Assembly (NCBI GenBank): GCA_032718475.1
Contig: JAUCBJ010006943.1
Span: forward strand, 58,502-122,501
Direction of reading: 5' to 3'
Origin: Nemertoderma westbladi
Taxonomy: Eukaryota; Xenacoelomorpha; Nemertodermatida; Nemertodermatidae
DNA: 64,000 nt
Part shown: piece after piece, positions 1-10,525 of the stretch
Position numbering within the stretch: position 1 is the stretch's first letter
Layout: every line of letters begins with the position of its first letter
The notes under the pieces: generated by a model
The model's database searches: none
The model's input: the letters and a program-made list of their open reading frames with translations, nothing else
Told to the model about the DNA's origin: nothing
Position numbers and translations under genes: made by a program

Positions 1-466
1 TTGTATAGGCCTACCTAACAATTAGGCTTAAACATACAGTTGGCTTATAATTAAGTCATACTTATAATACATTGTTACTTTCTGACTTTACCTGTTTACT
101 AACGTAACATCGGCATAGCATAGACCTAATAACAATACAACAATAGAGTACTGTAGTTAAAATAAATAGACAAATTCAGCTCCGGTTGCCGGTATTACAG
201 TATTATGGTGAAGTGATTGTGACTGTTTGAAGAATTGGTAATGAGAAACTAATGCGAGCGCAGCGAGCGAAATTTTTTTGTGTATTTTCGTGATTTCAAT
301 TAATTTGTGGTGCGCATCAGAGGCAGAGCTGCGCGCTGAGGCGCATTAGCGCACCTGTCTCACACCCGAACGCGCACCTGTCTCACCCAAACGCGCAACG
401 CGCATCTGGTTTGCGGTCATTCGCGCAGGTACGCGTCCGAGTTTTGCAGCATGAATTCCAACCTGG
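1..466. mobile_element. hAT-like MITE, right part (cut by window start)
   Basis: This stretch aligns by eye with the right part of the element at 3953-4774. Both contain a tract reading GTGTATTTT then GTGATTT, then GGTGCGCATCAGA, and both end in GCAGCATGAATTCCAACCTGG-type sequence. In the full copy that end is the terminal inverted repeat. The left end lies outside the window, so target duplications cannot be checked. No coding potential is visible. Confidence 0.6.
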
Positions 467-600
467 ATTCTTGCTACAAATTAAAAACGGTAGGCCTATG
501 CGTTGGCGTTAGGCCTATAGCAGTTAGGCCTATAGTGTACTAGTCAGGTAGTCAGATAGTCTGCCAGTAGTCTGGTATTTGTTTGTTGCAATATTTCATT
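467..600. other. short unassigned spacer
   Basis: About 130 bases between two elements. They contain several TAGGCCTA palindromes and short CAGTAGTC-like repeats. No gene is visible. Confidence 0.5.
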
Positions 601-631
601 GGGTATAACTTTTCGCCGTATCCGTATGCAT

Positions 632-1735
632 ATTATTATTATTATTATTATTAACACCTCATACTGTCATATATTATAAAATTATTAACAGAGGGAGAAA
701 ATCACCAAGGTTAAAAATTAACACTAACAGACTAATAGGTGAAAGACAACCAGACAACACTAAATATCTACAACTTAATATTAATCCATGTCAGCATGTA
801 CAATACCGACAACTAACAATATTGCATGAATAGTCCAGTCTAAAAATATACAGTAGGCCTAAAACATTAGTGTGACATAAAAACATACATTAAGAAATGA
901 ATTTGACATAGGCCTAATATGTAATAAAATTAGCCTACAGCAAGAAAATTTGACTTCCAACGTCTATGCAGTCCAGTAAAATATATCTAGTAAGACAACA
1001 TACATTAAAATCGACTTGGCCGTCCAGTAAAACTTGTCCAGTCTAAAAAATAAAATACATACAGTATAAAAATACAGGGTAATTCAATAGCATTGTCTAA
1101 AAATATTGAAATAAAAATTATAACAATCGATTAAATTTACAATAGGTTAGTAGATTTGCCTCCTTCAATCTAGAAGTAAAAATATCTTTGTTGGATGAGT
1201 TCACTATGTCATCCGATAAATTATTCCAAATTGAAACAACTCGGTTACTAAAACGAAATTTACTAATTTGGAGTCTAGTGCGATATTGAAACAGTTTAAA
1301 ATTATGACCTCTTGTCACAATTTTCACTGGTGTACTCGCACCAGTGAAAAGGGAATCAAAATCCAAATCAACACAATTGTGAATAATGGAGTATGTCATT
1401 TTTAAATCGAAAATTAACCTACGGACTTCTAGAGGTTGTAAGTCCAAAAACTGCAAATGCTCCATGTAGGTTATATTACCTAGTCGGCATCGAGCAAATA
1501 ACCTACGCGTGAAATAACGCTGGACTCTTTCGTTCAGATCAATGGAGCCCAGTTGGAAAGGGGACCATATGGGAGTACAATATTCTACCAGCGGCCGAAC
1601 GTACGCTTTATATGCCATTAATAAAGCTTTTACATTACTGGTATGGAAGCACCTAAAAATTAAATTTGCGATCTTAAAACCTTTAGCAGCTTGAACTTTA
1701 CAATGTCGATCGAATCCTAAATCTCTATATGCCAA
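632..1735 (-). pseudogene. Non-LTR retrotransposon 3' fragment (RT C-terminal region)
   Basis: The minus-strand reading frame at 1735-1118 gives about 205 residues resembling the C-terminal part of CR1/jockey-like LINE polymerases. It begins near the thumb with a motif like AYVRPLVEYCTPIWSP. It then has arginine/leucine-rich helices and ends with a segment like RVVSIWNNLSDDIV. Upstream catalytic motifs are absent, so this is a 5'-truncated copy. The (TTA)n run at 632-653 lies where the element's 3' tail would be, in line with a microsatellite-type tail. The copy lies inside the 601-2759 element. Confidence 0.75.
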
Positions 1736-1855
1736 TACATATATATATACATATGTACATATATATACATATATGTATATATATACTATTGTTCACAATA
1801 CAAAAACGTTTGAACACAAAAAGTATGTATATATATATACATATATATACATATG
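1736..1855. repeat. TATATACA/CATATG microsatellite
   Basis: Alternating purine-pyrimidine repeats of ATATAC and CATATG type, broken by a short unique stretch near 1785-1825. The reading frames here on both strands are low-complexity Tyr/Ile/His artefacts, not genes. Confidence 0.85.
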
Positions 1856-1954
1856 CCAATGCCAGTATGCATTTGCCGTATCCGTCCGTCCGTATGTCAG
1901 TATGTACGTACATTTCTTATAGGAAGGGATCTATGGGTCTTGCCAACACATTGT

Positions 1955-2710
1955 TAGTATGTACATATGCGTATGTAGGTAATGGATTCCTATGGAGAAT
2001 ATTCCGTATGTGATTTTAGAGATTAGGCATTGCGGACCAGTAAGAAATGCACAGCACACATGCAGACTGAAGACAGGTAGGCCTACTTAAAGCTAAGTGA
2101 TTTAAAGAGTGTGGCTGCCGCTACCTTATGTCAAATAAACAATGCAGGACAGGTCCAGCATGAGTGACAGCCAGTGTCCGCCAGCCCCGGGATGCGCCAG
2201 CAGTGCAGTAGCAGTACCTATTAACCAGTTAACTCTTCTTGACGCCGCTTGGAAAACTAACCACCCCGTGATTTATTTTTGAACTGTTTTTCACCAACCT
2301 GGCTATAGAATATTGTTGGTTGCTACAGTATATGGCACTAACATAACAGCGTAGTATAGACTGATAGAAGCAGCAATGAGAATGCTAAGGGAATCAACAT
2401 TCGCACAGATATTGAAAACCGTCGTGCCAGTCTGTCCTTCTTTGTTAATTTATTAACATATAATATCCTAATAACCTAAAATAATAATAATAACCTACCT
2501 TTACTTACGCTGTTTCGGGGCCAGTATTTAGTCGCCATTTATTTGCCATTAGGTAGCGGCAGCCGCACTCTTTAAATCATATCGCTTTTAAGTAGGCCTA
2601 CCTGTCTTCAGTCTGCATGTGTGTTGTGCACTTCTTACTGGTCCGCAATGCCTAATCTTTAAAATCACATACGGATTATTCTCCATAGGAATCCATTACA
2701 TACGCGTATG
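1955..2710. repeat. Inner long inverted repeat (arms about 1955-2130 and 2545-2710)
   Basis: The left arm around 1985-2130 (including GGATTCCTATGGAGAATA, ATTAGGCATTGCGGACC and GTAGGCCTACTTAAA) reappears in reverse complement at 2545-2710 with few mismatches. The arms are about 165 bp and the spacer about 410 bp. They look like subterminal parts of the TIR of the surrounding element. The spacer has no recognisable gene. Confidence 0.75.
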
Positions 2711-3952
2711 TGCACAGGGATACATCAAATGCATACGGATACGGCGAAAAGTTATACCCTATTTCGTTTCTCACAAGTCCAGTAGGCCAGGCTTATTCCT
2801 TTAAAGTTGGTCTATACTGCTATATAGTGGTCATGTCTCATGTCATAGCCAGTCATCCACAGCTACATTATCCTTGTGTTGGTTGCTCAAAAAGAAGATA
2901 TGGTTTGACCTCATGTTTACTTCTTAACTTCTCCAGCAGTGCCCAGTGAATGCAGGAGTGCAGGTGCAGGTAACAGAGAGTGCAGGAGTGGTTGAAGATC
3001 CTAGTTGTATTCTGCCATAACGATCTGCTTTTCTTATGTCTGTTACCAGCTGGTTTCCTTAGCCCTTATCCATTAGTAATCTTGCTGTCTTGTTTACCAA
3101 GTCATTATTCAAGTTATTTTGTCAGTGTCTACTAGGTCCAGGTCTCTTGCCTGTCTAAACGTACATGTTCCAATGGGGATTAAAAGAACTTCGTCTTCAG
3201 GTGACGGTAGAAGTCTGATGTCCAGATGGTATCAATTTTTTGATAGAGCTACCAATGCCTTTGCTTTCCTAACTTCTGTATTTTTTATGCTACTCTCTAT
3301 CCACGACCTGATGATCCAAGGGACTGGAAGTCTGCTTACATTTGTGGATTATTATCAATTGTGGTCAAGATTCCATAAATATTAAAAATCATGTATTGTA
3401 TACGTATGGATAGCACTTATATGCGCTGCAACATCCTTAGCATCCATCTCTACTTTATTCAGTAGAAGTTGTGCAGTGCATAATGCTTGTAGGTTAGTTA
3501 GCATATCACAAAGCATGGCAATGTCTTCCATAAAGTCTGTGATGCTGAGACTTTAGTTGCTGGGTGTTTGCTTCTTCTACGTTCTTGTAGTGTGAATCCA
3601 AGTTCTTTATCCTTTGTGGCTGTATCTTAATCCTTTGTGGCTGAATATCACCTCCTTGTGTCACCTTGCAGTATGCCAAAATAACTCAGTTTCACCATCT
3701 GGTAAGAGCTGAAGAGTACCGGTACCTGAGCTTCTGTGACACACTCACAATATATCAATCAAATGCCAGCGTCACATCAAATACTTCTGGTATTCCATAA
3801 ATTTTAGTATTCCCAACGCCAACATTTTACCTCTGTGGATGGATACGAATGCTTTCTTAAAGTCTAGGCCTATTGTTCGTTCGTGTATTTATATGTGTTC
3901 ATAAATCCATTTAGGTTCTTATGCAGCAGTTTCTCTATATGAGGTCTAATTC

Positions 3953-4774
3953 CCAGGTTGGAATTCATGCATGAGTGCGCAGGTATGCTTTGGTGTTTCG
4001 AGGTCACCACACACCTGAAATTGGCTCATCATGCTCTTTATCATAATTTATACAAAATCACACAGCTCATGTCATGCATATGGCATATCAAAAATCGCGC
4101 ACCTCAGAAGAACAATTTTTCATTCCCTTTTTACACGTATGACTGAGCATTTCAAAGCTAATCTTAGTATATATATTTAATCTACAGAATAAATGTAAAT
4201 GCAACATCAAAATTATTAATATTAAAAAAATATATTAATCCACTATATTTACGTAGGCATACCAGTACATATATTTGAAAAAATATTATTCTACTGTATA
4301 AAATTTGGATAAAAATGCAATACTTCATTAGGTACCAGTAATACTATTGTGTTGTACAGTAGGGCCTTATAATTAACTCATAGGCCTACTTAATACATAG
4401 GCCCTTAGCCCTAGATACTTTACTAGCATAGCATAATAACAATAATAGTAAAAGTAAATTGCCCAATTGCATTGCAATTGGATGCAATATTGCATCAATT
4501 TTCAGGACTGGTATTATGGTGAAATATTAAAGGAAATTTGAACAATTCAAAATGAAAAAGAAACGCGAGAGAAATGAGCAATTTTGTTGTGTATTTTAGT
4601 GATTTTACTTAATTTGGGGTGCGCATCAGAACTGCATGCTGGTTCCCAGCCCATCAGAGCTGGGCGCTGACGCTGGTGTGCAATGCACCACTCTCACCAG
4701 GGTGTACCTTACACCTGATGCACGGTCATTCCACAGGTATGCGTCAGAATTTTGCAGCATGAATTCCAACCTGG
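3953..4774. mobile_element. hAT-like non-autonomous element (MITE), 822 bp
   Basis: The first and last 18 bases are perfect inverted copies (CCAGGTTGGAATTCATGC). They are flanked by a perfect 8-bp direct repeat TCTAATTC at 3945-3952 and 4775-4782. An 8-bp duplication is typical of the hAT superfamily (P elements also make 8 bp). There is no transposase frame. The flanks on both sides are the minus-strand LINE, so this element inserted into it. A related copy is cut by the window start (1-466). Confidence 0.85.
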
Positions 4775-4999
4775 TCTAATTCTATATAGAACCGTTTTGT
4801 TATATATTTTGGTGGCTACCACAAGGAGACTGATCCCATGATTTTTTTGTTGGTATACCGAATTCTCCTTTCTTGGGGGAGGCAGATTCACTTTTACTCC
4901 AAATTGGTAGTGGCTTTTCTCCTTTCAGCATTAGGTTGCAAATATCCAAAAATAGTCTGTTCAGCACTCTGTTTTCCATACTACAATCAGGATTTCATC

Positions 5000-5250
5000 A
5001 TACCCATTCGCTTTATGATTGGACATGGACATGCTTTAAATGCTTCTCTGGAATTTATAGCTATCATTGGCACAGCTTTGCAAAGTCGGCAATGAAGTCC
5101 AGGTGGGATCAAACTGGTGACCTCCAAGTTGGAAGACAGACGCTCTAACCATTACACTAGTGGCTCAGGTAAAAGGTAGACCTGGAAATCGCACCTGCTC
5201 TAATTTATGTCCTCATGGCCTCACATCTGCCAATACCATCATCTGCTGCC
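5000..5250 (-). mobile_element. tRNA-derived SINE
   Basis: On the minus strand, about 5165-5090 reads like a tRNA: an A-box-like TAGTGTAATGGTTAGAGCG followed about 30 bases later by a B-box-like segment before CCCACCTGG. The same tRNA-like block with the same flanking bases occurs at 20107-20177. It splits the LINE between segments that are contiguous in the 27.2-kb copy. The ends are estimated. Confidence 0.65.
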
Positions 5251-5899
5251 ATCTTCTCTCTTCTTCTTTGGAGTTTGGCAAGTGTGGCCATTTTTCTATG
5301 AGTAGTGTCTCATATATTTTCCTTGGAGGGCTGATGTCAATGTTTGGTGGCTGACCAATAAATTTGCTCTTTTGTGATCTTTCCATTTCTTATCATGTTA
5401 TTCAGGACTACCTGTATCTGCTCTGATCTTTCTCTTATAAGTAACATCAGAGTCTTGTCATAGGGCGTACTATTTTTGTTTGGGTTTCTGGGGAATATGC
5501 CTCTTGGCTGATTCCTTTTGGGCTTTTCTTGTATTCTGGCATATAGAATCAGCTGACTGGTCTTTGTCCATTGACTGGAGTATCACAAAGTGGTTTTGAA
5601 CTTCTACTGTATAAGCAACCTTTACCACTTTGTCAGTTCGAAGTTTCTCCAAGTCATGGTTGATTCACTTGCTTGTCCTGGGAATGTTTGCTCTCAAACT
5701 GAATCTAACCTCTACAGTCATGATTCTGTGGTCTGAACCAATTAGGTTGATTGAACTGTATGTCTCGCAATTATTCATTCTGTCCCCCCACTTTCTGCGC
5801 TTTGGTTCTGTTAGGGTATTGTTGCATCTTTTTATATACATTAAGATTAACAGCATTTTATTTATGATTCATAAAGCAGAAATAATTTTGCATGAAATC

Positions 5900-7039
5900 A
5901 TTTAATCTTTTCACAAAGGCTTAGCCTCAGAGACATTTAGATCGATTTATATGATTCTGTCAAGATATATTCATTATATTTTAGACTGATTTGATTCTTT
6001 ACTGAGAAAGCTGTCAACTTTGCATATATTTTCAGGTGTATCATTTGTAGCAGAAAATAAGGATACCAGTACAATCATTGTGCATCAATATAGAACTATA
6101 TCTCAAAGGGGCATGTATTGTCCAGTCTCCAGTCCATGCAGATATGATTACTCCAGACCATATATATATCTATGAGGATGCTGATTAATATTCTAATCAA
6201 TATTCAATACCCAGTGTGATTTGTGAGATTGACAATATTCATTATTTGTGATTCATATGAGACGACAATTGATACTTGGCTCGTTTGTACTTAATTGTAT
6301 ATTTCTAGGTTACACCTATGAGAGGTGTTTGATCAGTTAGTGGGATGCAGTTATCCCAAGTCTGAGACTGGACGCTGAAATATCTTCTTGCTTATAATTC
6401 ATTAGAGCAAATAGTTGACAAAGATCTGCTACTCATCTATCCTATTATACCCAGAGGACCAATTAATATTAACTACAATTGTTAATGATATCACTCACCT
6501 GAGCCTCTGACTTGTCTGAGGTGAGAACTAGCCATCAGGAAGCAGCAATATATATTTTTTCAATAAGAGAAGAGATCAGCCAGTAAGGGATTCTTTTTGA
6601 CAAGAATACAGGGTTGTCTGACTGAAAAGTGCTATATATTTGCATTTTGTCACCCTGCTTAGGAAGAGAACCCTTTTTTAAAAACTAAAAATTAGTTGAT
6701 GTTGCATAAGAACTAAAGTATATACCAGTATGCAAATGCCTTAGTAGTATTCGGTATGTAACTACTCTGCTATAAATGAGCAATACCAGTTATCATCTTA
6801 TGCTGCACTATTATATGCATTCTATTATATGTTTAATTGCTTAACATATATCAGCCCCCAACAAAGATCTAAATATATACCCCCATTTACCAATTACTTA
6901 CTGATATATAGTTCTATATTATGCTAAACACAGTTATTACAGTGAATTATGTTTTTTGAGTTTACAATATTTATAATATTGAATTCACTTTATAGATATA
7001 GCAATTTCCTTCTAAGATATATTATTACATAGCCAAAAA
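5900..7039. other. AT-rich 5' flank of the zinc-finger gene
   Basis: No convincing coding frame or repeat family is visible. Just before the ATG at 7040 is ATTACATAG, which could be a splice acceptor, so a noncoding first exon may lie here. That is not testable from the sequence alone. Confidence 0.4.
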
Positions 7040-10000
7040 ATGTATGGACAAGAAAAATTTCGTTATTGCGATTTATGTCATTTTAATGTCCCAAACACTG
7101 ATGTATATTGGAGTGGTCATCTTCAATCTATGTTTCATAATGAAAGACTTCGTGCATCTCAGATGCATAATACTGGGCAGGTTTTCCCCATGACACCCAG
7201 TCAATCCCAAACAGTAAACCCCGGGTGGTCAGGTCATATGATGAGACATCCACCTCCTCCATTGCCTTCATCATTATTGTCTGTTGGCCCTCAGGTTTCT
7301 ATCAAGAATATTTACTCAATGCAGGATACAAATACATCTTGGAACAGGGATAAGGGTGGTTTTGAACCAATGACATCAAATTTTACTAATCCTGGTGGTT
7401 CTTCTAATCCAAGTCGAGACATACAACAAACAAAATGTGAAGTATGTAATATATTTGTTGAAACTAAGTTATGGAGTTCACATAAATCAACTAATGAACA
7501 TATATACAATAGTTGGAAATCATTAGACAATTTATATGCAGAAGCTAAGATTGAAAGTGCTAAGAAGTTTGATCTTAATACTAAACAAGGAGGTAAGTTT
7601 TTTTCTGAAGATCGTAATGATTGTTCTGAGCCTATGGTTGCTTGTGATAATAGAATATCACAGTTGCAACCGGCTTCTCATAAATTACAGCCTAAGAATG
7701 TTCAATGGGAATGGAATTCAAAGGCAATGGAATTTATACCTCAACAAGATAATATTACAAAAAAATTACCAATTGGTGGATTTAATCCTAGGGACACTCA
7801 GATATCAGCATCTAAACAAAGTCAAAAGGGTGATGATTCTGGGACTCGATTGCAGTCGCATACTCGTGAAGAGAAGAAAACTAATAATGCTGGACATAAG
7901 ACTAAGAAAAAGTCAAGATCCCGCTCATACTCATATGGTGATAGGCAGAGGCACCGCCATTCATCTTCCTCATCACGACACAGACACCATACGCCGACTA
8001 AATCACACCATAGAGGAGAATCACGACAAGACTACAAACCTAAAAAGTCTAGTCGACATGAGAGGGAGGAAAAACCTGGAAAGAATAAGTCCATTGCAAA
8101 AGAAGATAAGAATAAGAAATCTATACTTCCTCATTGCAAAGTGACATCAACAAATGAAGATGAGCATGTAAAGAATCCATCTCTAGAGAGTGCTGTATTA
8201 CCAGAAACTACTGTAACAAACAAGGGTCAAGCCAGTAAAGCATCATATAAGGTGTTATTTTGTATTTACTGTAGTGATAGTATTTTAAATATTGGTGATA
8301 GTGAAGACCCATGGAAAACACATGTTCAGTCAGAGAAACATACTGAGTCAATTGAATCACTTGGGATAATTCCAGAGAAAGCCCAGCCAGCTCTTGTTAC
8401 TGCTGAAAATTCATCAGTTGATAGCGTATATTGTGAAAGTTGCGATGAAGTATTGCATTATATTGATATAATACCATGGCAGAAGCATATTAATGGCGCT
8501 GCACATAAACAGAAAGCAATTGTATTCAAAAATACAGATAGTCCCCATCATTGTGATTTTTGTGCTGTCAAGGTCAAGAAATCACTTCCCCAATCATGGA
8601 AACATCATTTACAATCAGCTTTACATAATTCTAAAACATTAATGGCCTTTCAGTCAGGTAGAATACCCCAATGTAAGGTGTACCAGCAATATGATAATTG
8701 GTATGATATAGATAGAGAATGCCTCATTCTGGATGAGGGAAAATCGAAAGATCAAGTCATTGGAAAAGAAGAACAAGAAAATGCTAGTCAAACTGAACAA
8801 GTGGATTTTAAATATGAGGATAAAAATAACAAAATTGACAATACTGTTGCTGAAGGAATATTTAGGAAGAAACCATCAATATATATGAACTTCCAAGAAA
8901 AGAAGGTTTCAAAACCAAATCCAAAAAGTGAATTTACAATTGAAAGCTCTATGAGTGTAAACAAACCCCTGAAATCTTTAAATGATGGTCTTAAACCTGA
9001 TCAAAATATAAACATAACAGAAGGTAAACCTACTGAGAAAAAAAATACCAATCCTAAAGTCAGTATACCACCACTGGTAGATTATGTGTCCAATAAAGAT
9101 GTTAGGGCTGGAAAGAGCTTCCCAAACCCGAGGGGTCAAATAGAACCAAATGTAAAAGGTCCTGATTTTGCACATCAAAAATCTACAAATGGTGATGCTA
9201 TAGTCCCTTCAACTTCAACTCTATGGCCAACAGATTTGCAAACAGGACGGTACATCCTCCACAAAGTAACAGGATGTGTTATTTGTGACAAACTCTTTGA
9301 AGCCACTCATAATTGGTTAAAGCATCAGAAGACACCGCAACACAAATCAAGGGTATTGTCATTGGGTAGAACAGCATATGGTAGAAAGGTAAATGAAAGA
9401 GCCTCAGTTCAAAGTCAATTAATTGTGGAAAAGTTAGGTATTGATGTTTCCACAACCTCTATTGCTGAGATAAAGAAGCATGCTTCCACTAGTGGAATCC
9501 ATCCTGTATTTGACCCCCGTTCTCAGAACATTATAATACATAAAATAAATGGTTGTCGTATCTGTACCTGTACCTTTTATAGACAAACAAATTGGAGCAT
9601 GCATAAGATACGTTTTTTGCATCTACAAGTTATGGATACCATTATAGATAAAGTTAATGCTGAAGAAATTTTATCTCAATTAGATACAGAGTATGAATCT
9701 TATTGTGAAACTCTTGATATTCCCATTACAGAAGATAAAGACTACAGTTTGTGGATGGAGAAGAAACTTGCAAAGGATAAAAGTAATGCTGATAAAGGTG
9801 AGAAGGTAATTAGAAATGCACATGGGATTCCTGCTGTAAAGTCAGGCCAAGTAAAGGGTTTAGATTTTACTACCGCAAGTAAACGTCAGTCTGCTATAGT
9901 CAGTGAAACCACTAGAGGTGTTGGAGCTGGTGGAATCCATGATAGAAATATTTGCAGTGACTTTGTATTTCCATTTGGATTAGTTTGGAAATTGAATTGG

Positions 10001-10525
10001 TGTGGTATATGTGATATTACATTTGATAATCCTCATTCATTTGTAACAGAAGCTTGGTTCAGCCATTCAAGTATACCAGCTCATATAGATCGGCTGACAA
10101 GGGCCTTTCAAACAAATGGGAGACGGTATGTTGAGGCATTGCAATGCCAACTTATCAAACACTATGAATCTAAGCTTAGTCAAATACATCAGCAATGGGA
10201 TAATTTGACTTTTCCTGGAGGAATTAAGAAATCCATTAATAGTCCTGAGTTTGAAATGGCTAGGGATAAAACACATGCTATTAATTGGTGTGGAATATGT
10301 GATATAAACATGTATAATGTATCTGGCTATTTTATTTCACACTCTTGGATGCAACACACCCGTGAAGAAAACCATATCTCAAACTTGAGAGTTATTGAAT
10401 CAGAACATGGAATTAGAGGGCAGGCGTTTCTTTTAAAGTTGGAGGAGCAAATCACTGTTCACTTTATTGGCATTGAAACTAAGGCATTAAATGAATTAGC
10501 ACAGCTGAACATCTCTATAAGGTAG
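7040..10525 (+). CDS. Multi-U1-type zinc-finger protein, 1161 residues
   Basis: A single open frame of 1161 codons. I count nine Cys-x2-Cys ... His ... His units, most with the longer Cys-to-His spacing of U1/matrin-type (RNA-associated) zinc fingers rather than the classic C2H2 spacing. Approximate residues are 10-33, 133-154, 408-434, 465-489, 505-529, 746-768, 839-861, 988-1014 and 1084-1112. Many have a Trp before the first His (for example WSGH, WQKH, WKHH, WLKH). Residues 275-350 are an Arg/Ser/His/Lys-rich low-complexity tract (KKKSRSRSYSYG then RHRH), like splicing-factor RS regions. The family suggests a nuclear protein binding double-stranded or structured RNA, but I do not recognise an orthologue. 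Codon use is AT-rich like the surroundings. The ATG is the first in frame. An upstream noncoding exon is possible because of an AG at the start of the frame. Confidence 0.85.
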   Translation: MYGQEKFRYCDLCHFNVPNTDVYWSGHLQSMFHNERLRASQMHNTGQVFPMTPSQSQTVNPGWSGHMMRHPPPPLPSSLLSVGPQVSIKNIYSMQDTNTSWNRDKGGFEPMTSNFTNPGGSSNPSRDIQQTKCEVCNIFVETKLWSSHKSTNEHIYNSWKSLDNLYAEAKIESAKKFDLNTKQGGKFFSEDRNDCSEPMVACDNRISQLQPASHKLQPKNVQWEWNSKAMEFIPQQDNITKKLPIGGFNPRDTQISASKQSQKGDDSGTRLQSHTREEKKTNNAGHKTKKKSRSRSYSYGDRQRHRHSSSSSRHRHHTPTKSHHRGESRQDYKPKKSSRHEREEKPGKNKSIAKEDKNKKSILPHCKVTSTNEDEHVKNPSLESAVLPETTVTNKGQASKASYKVLFCIYCSDSILNIGDSEDPWKTHVQSEKHTESIESLGIIPEKAQPALVTAENSSVDSVYCESCDEVLHYIDIIPWQKHINGAAHKQKAIVFKNTDSPHHCDFCAVKVKKSLPQSWKHHLQSALHNSKTLMAFQSGRIPQCKVYQQYDNWYDIDRECLILDEGKSKDQVIGKEEQENASQTEQVDFKYEDKNNKIDNTVAEGIFRKKPSIYMNFQEKKVSKPNPKSEFTIESSMSVNKPLKSLNDGLKPDQNINITEGKPTEKKNTNPKVSIPPLVDYVSNKDVRAGKSFPNPRGQIEPNVKGPDFAHQKSTNGDAIVPSTSTLWPTDLQTGRYILHKVTGCVICDKLFEATHNWLKHQKTPQHKSRVLSLGRTAYGRKVNERASVQSQLIVEKLGIDVSTTSIAEIKKHASTSGIHPVFDPRSQNIIIHKINGCRICTCTFYRQTNWSMHKIRFLHLQVMDTIIDKVNAEEILSQLDTEYESYCETLDIPITEDKDYSLWMEKKLAKDKSNADKGEKVIRNAHGIPAVKSGQVKGLDFTTASKRQSAIVSETTRGVGAGGIHDRNICSDFVFPFGLVWKLNWCGICDITFDNPHSFVTEAWFSHSSIPAHIDRLTRAFQTNGRRYVEALQCQLIKHYESKLSQIHQQWDNLTFPGGIKKSINSPEFEMARDKTHAINWCGICDINMYNVSGYFISHSWMQHTREENHISNLRVIESEHGIRGQAFLLKLEEQITVHFIGIETKALNELAQLNISIR

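Larger units (their letters stand above)
601..2759. mobile_element. Long-TIR element, Mutator-like target duplication, disrupted
   Basis: The first 31 bases (starting GGGTATAACTTTTCGCCG) are a perfect inverted copy of the last 31 bases (2729-2759). Flanking 9-mers 592-600 (TATTTCATT) and 2760-2768 (TATTTCGTT) differ at one position and look like an aged 9-bp target duplication. That length is typical of Mutator-like elements. A second inverted pair inside (about 1955-2130 and 2545-2710) appears to continue the long TIR, so the left arm was probably split by a LINE and microsatellite insertion (632 to about 1900). No transposase is visible, so it is non-autonomous. The superfamily is inferred from the duplication length only. 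Confidence 0.55.
2960..5880 (-). pseudogene. Degraded LINE, near full length, interrupted
   Basis: Minus-strand translation matches the LINE copy at 26.5-29.7 kb in the same order. Near 5860-5665 is an endonuclease C-terminal segment with GSDHRI. At 5652-5470 is the linker ending KESAKRHIPQKPK. Around 5390-4800 is the pre-RT region, at 3870-3440 remnants of the RT palm (KKAF, LQGDT), and at 3385-3000 the C-terminal part (FQSLGS, HLKTKFF). Frameshifts and stops occur throughout, so it cannot encode protein. It is interrupted by a SINE (about 5000-5250) and an hAT-like element (3953-4774), which gives the order of insertion. Confidence 0.75.

Noticed and set aside
1725-2013. Small Tyr/Ile-rich proteins on both strands
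   Set aside because: They are translations of a TATATACA microsatellite.
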